DNA of 64,000 bases, from NCBI GenBank assembly GCA_949775045.1, contig OX459105.1:13405398-13469397 (forward strand), written 5' to 3'. This document shows positions 56,354 through 64,000 of this stretch, in pieces. The notes beneath the pieces are model-generated. The model saw nothing but the letters and a program-made list of their open reading frames with translations, ran no database searches and was not told the DNA's origin. The position numbers were made by a program, and so were the translations under genes. The DNA is from Metridium senile. Taxonomy: Eukaryota > Cnidaria > Anthozoa > Actiniaria > Metridiidae. How positions within the stretch are numbered: position 1 is the stretch's first letter; each line of letters begins with the position of its first letter.

Positions 56354-59300
56354 ATGAGCCCAAATTTCAATTTGTTTTACCCTTGGAGCAGAGGTAGTTT
56401 AACTGCTTTTGCTCACAAGTTAGATAAGTTAGATATGTTTTGTTGCTTACAAGTGTTCACGATCTACATGTACACCATGCTCAACCTAACGTTGGCACAC
56501 ACTGACACTCACTGTCGTTGTGCGCATGTCTGCATGTTATATCTAAAACGGTCACACGGTACAAAATGTGCTATGAAAGCAAAGAAAAACAATTAAAATA
56601 GGCTTTGATTCAAAAGAAAAGGACGTCATGCAGCCAATCATGCTACATTTTTCGAATTTGTTTACAAATGTGCTCGAAAATGCGTATTTTGTATCGCATT
56701 TCTGTTAAATACAAATGGACTTACGACATTCGTTCCCGGATAACATTTTGCAGGATTGAGGAGCCAGTTGATTCAGGTTGAATCAGTAGCTATTAGTAAT
56801 AATATTGTTCTACGTACTACACGATACTCATTTACATACTCAGACCATTGGCTCAGCAGATATACTAATGTATTGTCATCACAATTGATCAAAATTCCTC
56901 TTTTCTTGGTAGATGATTTATCAAAGATTGATCGGCAGCTCAGTGAAAACAAACGATTGATGGGGCACATCGCTAACGAGATTTTCAAAGAAAGTACAAC
57001 CATTCATTCTATATCGGTAAGTAGATAAAGAGTTTTAAGGTGGAATGGCAACTTTTAAAGGCTTTAAAGGTCAATGAATTCTCACAAGGAAATATTAAAC
57101 AATCGCTTTTCAATTCTATTCAGATGCTAACGAACATGAATGCTGACATTAATTGATGACATTAAACGTGTTTTTGTTTCAAACTTTACATCGGTTGACT
57201 CAGTAGTATTATGGCTTGAAACGCGGAATCAGCAATGTATAATATGTCGGTTCTAATGACAAGAGCCGATATCAAATAAAGTATAAGTCTAATGTTTTTA
57301 AGTAGAGACAAGGGAAGGTTAAGTAATGTTTAAAGTCCAAAAATTAGGACTGGATTGAATTGTGTAATACAAATAAACATAATGCTATAATGCCCTTGGA
57401 CTAAAAAAAACTAGTTTCTGCAAGTAGTCCCAAAACAACAGCAAAGTAGTCCAATAGCCAAATATTTTCAAGTCCTCCATTGATTGGAAACGATTTCCAT
57501 GCTGTTGCTTTAGGCATTCATGGCCAGAAATTGCGCCATTGGGTTAGCTAATTATCTCATGAATAATTAATACAATGAGGATTTGAAAACGTATGATAGT
57601 GTATATACTTAGCAAAAAAGCACTCGCATATGTTGTATACAATATCTATAAATATTATATTTTCAGGATATTCAGGAATGGGATTGTATTGAGGGTATTA
57701 ATGCAGTAGGTAGACAACTTTTTCATGTGAAATGTAAAGATTGCAGGAATCAGAGGAAATATCGCTACTGTGTTCATGGGGCACGTCACAAAAGCTCTCT
57801 TTCAAGAGAGTGGCCTGGATTCGAGGTAATTAGATCGTAGTTTTTATGCTTTTTGTATAAGCTGAGTAGCACTACTCCCTTGCAATAGAAGTGAAGTTCT
57901 TAGGGTGAAGCCTAACCTAAATGGCTTCCTTTGCTCGGCTTCACGCTAGAAGCAGTACAGGGCCAGGGGAACCTAAATCCCTGAAGCGTATATGCCGAAA
58001 ATTCGCCAGCACTTCGCAGAAACATGCAGAACGCAAAATAATCCTCAAAGGAATCCGAAGACAGGTATATAATATCTACCGTCATTCCAGTCTAGCTATC
58101 TTCTGATGTGGACTAAAAGTAGAAGTCGTAACGTCACATTTAAAACCTTCAACATTCGTGAGACAAACGATTGACGATCTACTTATCTCAAATCCATGAT
58201 GAATAACCTCCTTTTTTAGAAAACACTGTTAAGTATACATTGTGTCTCCACCCAGCGCCGACCCCTATCGCATGAATTTTAGAACGCTTCATCCTGCTAA
58301 TTGTTGCAATTACAAAGTCAATAAGAATGACATGTACATTGACTCTAAGGCCTGTTTTATATTACTTTCATCTAAGAAATTATACTCCCTTACTATTTAC
58401 TTCAAGGTTCTTATTCAGCACAATGGAAAGAGACGTTATCTTGGGATAGGCGTGGCAAGCAGTGATTACAATCTTCACGACTTTCCCGGACGTAAACCAA
58501 ATAGCGTAGGCTATCACGTAGACACAGGGGGCATCTTTGATCAAGATCATCAAGAATTTGGTCGAAAGGACGAAGGTCAGTGTCATATATAATGGGTTAT
58601 ACTGAATATGTATCTAGCTATATAAATATATAATATGTTTATATATATACACCAAATCCCAAACATTCTGACTGTATATATATATACAGGTCCCCATTTT
58701 TCTTTTGTCTTGACTGGCTTAGTATAGTACAGTATTATACATAACAATAGAGGCAAGACAAAAGCAAAAATTAATTGCCGGTGACATATATTGAACATTT
58801 GTTTTTGTAACTATATCACTTTTAAAGACTTTGTAGTTTTCCAAGGCATTATTAAATGATATTTTGATGTTTTTGAATTCTCTACTTTGCGTTCCTAGCG
58901 CTGGAATTGAAATTTTATTGCCGACTGGTGACAAATATGTATCAGTGTAAAGTATAACAGAATGGCCTACCATGTCACGCGACTATTTTCAAAGATTATT
59001 TCCCTTAATGAATACAATTTGTCATGCAGTTTGACCAAAGCAATATGTATTCACATGTTTTTATTTTATAGACTCCATGTCTTTTGCTGGTGACTTGGTA
59101 GGCTGTATGGTACTGTTTGATGAAGAACAAGAAGAAAAAGGCGAAAAGTATTTACCAGTACAATTCACTCGTAATGGCAGATTTCTTGGAAAGGGAAATT
59201 TAAAAGCTAATTTCGTTGGAGACATCCATCCATTGATTTCAATGGCTTTTTCGGGGATTCATGTAATGTTCAGAGTAAGTAAAAACTCACGATCAGTTTT

Positions 59301-61077
59301 CGCTCTTCGGGGGGGGGGGGGGGGGGGGGGAACTTCTACATAAAAACCAAGGAGTTTCCACCCTTGCTGTTTTCTTGAGCTCTAGCTAAAAGGTACGACG
59401 AGCTCCAGTATCTCATCCCAAACTATACTGGAGTCCCAAACATCCACATGCACGCCAGCTACATCATTACAATTCACTCAAACAAAAATATTCCATTTAT
59501 TTAAAATATCTAATCTAAGGAAATCTCGCGATAAAACGTGTATGGCTGTTATTAGACGAATTTCATCAGGGAGTAGTATATAGTATCAGTAGTATAGTTA
59601 ACATATTGATCTAAATTATTCTTAACAATCAACACTTGTGAAAAATGACTTTTACGCCGAGCCTTGCCGTGACGCTTCGCCCAGGGCAAAATAAACAATA
59701 CCTTTAATTTTAGGGCCATTTTTTGTTTTGTTTGTTTGGTGGACACAATCATTTGGACAAAACGCTGGCCATGCTCATTTTATATATAGGATCTCCCTCT
59801 GCCTCTCCCTAAGAAAACTGTATAAGACACAAATGCCACATCGTTTATAAAAGTGGTATTATATTTTAGAAAATCACAAATATTCAAGGTGCCCCTCTCA
59901 GCAGTACAGAAAAGATCCAGGATATGGAGAGATCGATTGAGCAACTCCAACAAAATATTAAGTAAGTATGTGAAAAGTCATGCAACATGGTTTTTTATTT
60001 GTTTTCTTGCTTGCTTGTGTTTGTGTGTTTGCTGATTGGTTGGTTGGTTGGTTGGTTGGTTGGTTGGTTGGTTGGTTGGTTGGTTGGTTGGTTGGTTGGT
60101 TGGTTGGTTGGTTGGTTGGTTTCGTTGTTTGGTAATTGTTAACTTTGGTTGTTTCGTTGGTTGCTTAATATCTTTCTATTTATTGACATAGAAGCCTTAA
60201 AGAAAGTGTCTACAAAGACAACCAAGCATATCCTAGCAAGCAAGATCAACTTGTGACAAATGTTTGAATACTTTCTTTTACGTACAGAACGCGGTCTTTG
60301 GAAGATTTTTTAGTTGCTTTTACCTAAATGCCTATAGTTTTTTTTTAACTTAAGCATTAGTTAATTAATTAGTTAGTTAATTTGTCAATTTGTTAATTTA
60401 CTAATTTGTTAGTTTGTTGATTTAATTTGTTAAATTTTGTATTTTTTGGAATATGTATTTCACGTAGAGTGCAAATAATAGAGTACAAATACTAAACCCG
60501 TGAAACAAGTAGTACTAATTAGTACTAAATAGTGTGTTGTTTTTGTCACGGTTATCCCGGTTGTTGTTGTTAAGTTGCTTCTGTTGCTGTTAATGTTATT
60601 CCAGCTGTTGTTTTCTAGTGACGTGACAATAGTCCTTTTCGCAGCTCAGCCTCGATAGCGCGTAATATATTCTTTAGAATATGACTACAGCTCTTGGTAA
60701 TTTAAGAAAAGAACAAATTAACAAAAAATTGAAATAATAAAAAAATCTACAGGCAATATAGTCAAATACTAAATAATATAATACACGTTAACGAGACTGA
60801 TGTTGATTGAAGAGAACTGTGAAATGGTCTGTTCAGGTTTACAAATGTCACTGTATCGCATTTAAGGAAGGCACTTTTGGAGGGTTTGCCATTTTTCTGC
60901 AGAACAGAGACGTCAACATCTGCAACCACCTATTTAATTGTTATTTTGTTTGTTCTTCAAATTAATAAATTTGTTTTGGCTTGCAAACCAAGTATATATT
61001 GGAGAAAAAGACTTGCCATTGTATTAAAATATATTTTAAAATTTTGCAAATCAATAAAATCAAAACAAAAAATTTAA
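56354..61077 (+). CDS. SPRY-domain protein with Cys-containing middle and coiled-coil or tail-anchor end
   Basis: Exons 56354-56393 ([14 protein letters not shown], tentative), 56754-57016, 57667-57825, about 58377-58575 (acceptor uncertain), 59072-59274, 59870-59961, then either 60192-60267 or 60903-61077. All junctions keep phase. The SPRY fold is supported by [62 protein letters not shown] and a final [16 protein letters not shown] domains are protein-binding modules. Upstream, [19 protein letters not shown] has four Cys and a His that could bind metal. Downstream, [18 protein letters not shown] is a short coiled coil. No RING, B-box or other effector domain is visible, so its pathway is unknown. 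Confidence 0.72.
59308..59330. repeat. Run of 23 G
   Basis: Uninterrupted G tract 34 bp inside the intron after the exon ending 59274; possible G-quadruplex on the coding strand. Confidence 0.95.
60041..60120. repeat. (GGTT)n microsatellite
   Basis: About 20 tandem GGTT units in an intron of the SPRY gene. Confidence 0.98.
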
Positions 61078-61526
61078 TACTTAATTTTATTCTGTATTTG
61101 TTGCTAGCTAATTTTTTCACTTGAAACTTCATTAAAATGCATTTCTGAAAAAGCCAATAGCTTTTCGAATTCTCTTGAACAGTAGCTTATCAGAAGAATT
61201 GCAATGAGCACACTTGTAGATTGTTGCTAAATACTTTGATATAAACATACTGAGAGCTGTAGAGCAAGCTAAGAGAGAAGTCGTACACTGAGAAACCGTG
61301 TGTTTCTATGATATTTTACAGTCTGTAAGTATATAAGCTACTGTATTCAAAGATAATTTTGAAATTCTTTAAACACTTTATTCCATATGTGTTGCTCGGC
61401 TACGCCTCACAATTCTATAGAACTTTTCTCCTGCTTTAACAGCTCACAGCCTGTTTATATAACAATATATATACACTGCGCAAAGATCGTGACTTGATAC
61501 CTAACATATATATATATATATATCTT

Positions 61527-61664
61527 ATTAGACAGTTTGATGTATAGTATGGCTGGATATTTTACGAGTGAAACGCTGTATTTTGACGAGCCTCCGGGCG
61601 AGTCAAAATGCAAGTTAACGAGTAAAATATCCAGCCATATTACACATCAAACTGTTTAATAAGT
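61527..61664. mobile_element. Hairpin MITE
   Basis: TTATTAGACAGTTTGATGT then TATGGCTGGATATTTTAC is mirrored by GTAAAATATCCAGCCATA then ACATCAAACTGTTTAATAA. A GACGAGCCTCC/GGGCGAGTC hairpin is in the middle. Confidence 0.85.
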
Positions 61665-62592
61665 TATTTATTATCCTATCAAAAGGTTTTTGTTCTTTTA
61701 TAATGCATAATATTGTTTTACTTGAGGGCTAGAAAGACAAGTATCGCTGGATATTTTTACTCGATCCAGTCCTACTCCTGCGATATTTTTACTCGTCTAT
61801 GACTTGTTGGTTAATGAGGTTCTTTATTTTACGTTAGTTTTGGTTGTTTATGCTTATTTTGTTAGTAGTTGTAGTGTCCTGTTACACTATTATGTAAATT
61901 AGTGATCACGTGATTATGATATCGATACACAGAATAAAGATGGATTCAAACACCGAACATATGCTCGGCCTATGCTAGCTTATTCTCAATAGAACATACA
62001 CTCGGTACACTACAGTAGTCCTGATTCTTCTTATGTAGCGGATGACACACTGTGTCATGGAAGGAAGCGGGAGCTATCCATAACTTATTATCATGCATGC
62101 AGTGGTAATGGGTAGGTAGTCAGGATCTAGTACTAATTAAGAAAGAAAATTCTTAGAGCGTTCTGGTGTATGTAGTAAAAGCCATCGTCAAATGTCATTC
62201 CTAAAAAACTAACAAAAGAAAATCTTGTTCTTAGAAAATCAAAAGCCAAAAATATCCATTGTCTATATATGGAAGTGACCATGACTTATTCTATAGATTT
62301 GTTCTTTGACTTTGGCTGTCTAACTGAACAGAGAACTGAAAAGCCAGCCTGTTTTATTTTTTAATTACTGGTGATGTGTTATCCGGCTTTCCTCCCTACG
62401 CAAAAATAAACAGAGTTGTGTGTTTTGTTTATTGAATTTAGTAGTCGTGTTAGCGAGCCTCATGGGTTTTCCAGACGGGAGGGAAGGGAGGTGGATGGTG
62501 TACATGTAAGGACTGTCAACCTGACATTTGGGACATTTCAAGGGATGGCAATATATATTTTGGTAGAAAAGTAGAAGGAGTAAAGAATAAAT

Positions 62593-63088
62593 GAAGTTAG
62601 CATAAGGCCTAGTTCAAACGTCGCATCCCACATCTTCCAAATCAAATGAAAATGAGCAAAACAAATTAACTTTAAACTGCTTTATTTATTTAATTGATTT
62701 GACAATTAACAAGAACGTTCTACAGAAAACTGATTTGAAATATTGCTAAGCTCAAAATTAAAAGTCTTGGTGTTCTTTATTGTGTGATCAGTTTAACCGA
62801 AGTGCATTTCTAAAATGCCAACATTTTTTCTGATCTGTTGGAAGTTAGCATAAGGCCTAGTTCAAACGTCGCATCCCACATCTTCCAAATCAAATGAAAA
62901 TGAGCAAAACAAATTAACTTTAAACTGCTTTATTTATTTAATTGATTTGACAATTAACAAGAACGTTCTACAGAAAACTGATTTGAAATATTGCTAAGCT
63001 CAAAATTAAAAGTCTTGGTGTTCTTTATTGTGTGATCAGTTTAACCGAAGTGCATTTCTAAAATGCCAACATTTTTTCTGATCTGTTG
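62593..63088. repeat. 248-bp tandem duplication, apparently identical
   Basis: GTTAGCATAAGGCCTAGTTC starts at 62596 and at 62844. No mismatch was seen between copies, so the duplication is recent or an assembly artefact. Confidence 0.95.
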
Positions 63089-64000
63089 GATTTGGCTTTA
63101 ATTTAAATATTATTTAATTGAAGTGACAGCTCTATTGCCAAAACGTGCAATTCATAAATGCCAACACGTTTTGGATTTTAAGAGGCTTTCTCCGTAATAA
63201 CCTTCAGGTCGATATGCAACTCCAAAATAGATTTCTTTCATACTCTACTATTTTGAAGTTCTGTCCTTGGGAACAACTAATATCGAAGTTATTTGGCTCA
63301 AATTTATTATAATATTTTTTTAATGTTCGACTAGTCGAAGGCCAATTCGAACTCCGAAATAGTACGGAATAACGACATATTTTTACCTCATTTTATACAC
63401 CAAAAACATACTCAAATGATATAATTTTTGCACAAATGTATAGACATTTCCTTCTAGTTTCAACGGCCATATGACTTAAATAATAATATTTTTTTATTTT
63501 AACGTCAGCAGCTTAGAAAGTGACCCTCCTGCACTCGCATCGGACATCGGCTCAAAACAAGTAAACTTTTAGTGCTTATTTCAAAATCGTGGCACCTGAT
63601 TGAAACTTCTCTATTACTTTACTATAAACTACTAACATTAATCAATACAAAACGCCAATAAAATCTTTCTGCTCTACAATTTCGAAAGAATGACAAGGAC
63701 TTAAACTTTGTTAAATTTCCAAATGTGTCAAAATCGAGCATCCTTTATCGGTAAAATACTCAATGGTATTAACAGCTAAAATTACCTTAAACTGCATCCA
63801 ATAATGCTTGGCTGTGCAATTAAGTCGTTAACCATCCTCGTTAGCGATCTAAATAACGTAATAACTTGAACTTCAAGGTTAGAGATTCAAGTGTCTTCTA
63901 CAGGCGTGAGTTCCATGCGTTCAAGTCCAGAATCTTGCAGTTGATTTTCGCTGTTTCGATTGCTTTAAATGTCCATGTGACCTTCGTTTAAGGTACTGTT

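Larger units (their letters stand above)
61078..64000. other. Repeat-bearing intergenic end of the window
   Basis: No exon, RNA gene or long open frame recognised on either strand. Contains the MITE at 61527, a SINE fragment near 62380-62430 and the 248-bp duplication at 62593. 63.1-64.0 kb shows nothing identifiable. Confidence 0.5.

Overview
The window looks like nuclear DNA from an invertebrate animal, probably an early-branching one such as a sponge or cnidarian. It is AT-rich. Genes have many short exons with GT-AG introns, there is no operon structure, vertebrate-type TTAGGG motifs occur internally, and miniature inverted-repeat elements, microsatellites and retroelement fragments are very dense. 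The species cannot be named from the sequence alone. Exons were placed by hand from splice signals and reading phase.

Layout. 1-5.9 kb (+): 3' portion of a spliced tyrosine-recombinase gene (Crypton/DIRS-like fold), with an array of palindromic 64-bp repeats in one intron. 6.8-7.4 kb: three adjacent hairpin elements. 7.5-9.5 kb: two divergent small genes sharing an 85-bp promoter, each with a compact four-cysteine cluster and an acidic tail. 9.5-13.3 kb: MITEs, a second block of the same palindromic repeats, and a stretch almost without G. 13.4-18.8 kb (-): gene with acidic exons, a Pro/Thr minisatellite and a C-terminal region resembling the GCR1_C DNA-binding domain. 19.2-26.5 kb (-): a 7.3-kb inverted-repeat-bounded unit carrying an intact five-exon, 1488-residue gene that ends in a FEN1/XPG-like nuclease and a Cys-rich tail. 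26.7-40.9 kb: transposon graveyard (inverted-array element with a transposase N-terminus, LINE remnant, long-TIR elements). 40.9-51.7 kb (+): ten- or eleven-exon TRPC-like cation channel, with an R2/R4-type retrotransposon fragment in an intron between TAA repeats. 51.8-54.5 kb: a nested 2.7-kb inverted repeat. 55.3 kb: tRNA-derived SINE. 56.3-61.1 kb (+): SPRY-domain gene with two possible 3' ends. 61.1-64 kb: repeats, no gene seen.

No pathway links these genes. The TRPC and SPRY genes look like ordinary host genes. The recombinase, the GCR1_C-like gene and the nuclease gene have transposon affinities. The most notable candidates are the recombinase with its lox-like palindrome arrays, the intact FEN1-like element, and the nested inverted repeat whose arms differ mainly at third codon positions of one ORF.
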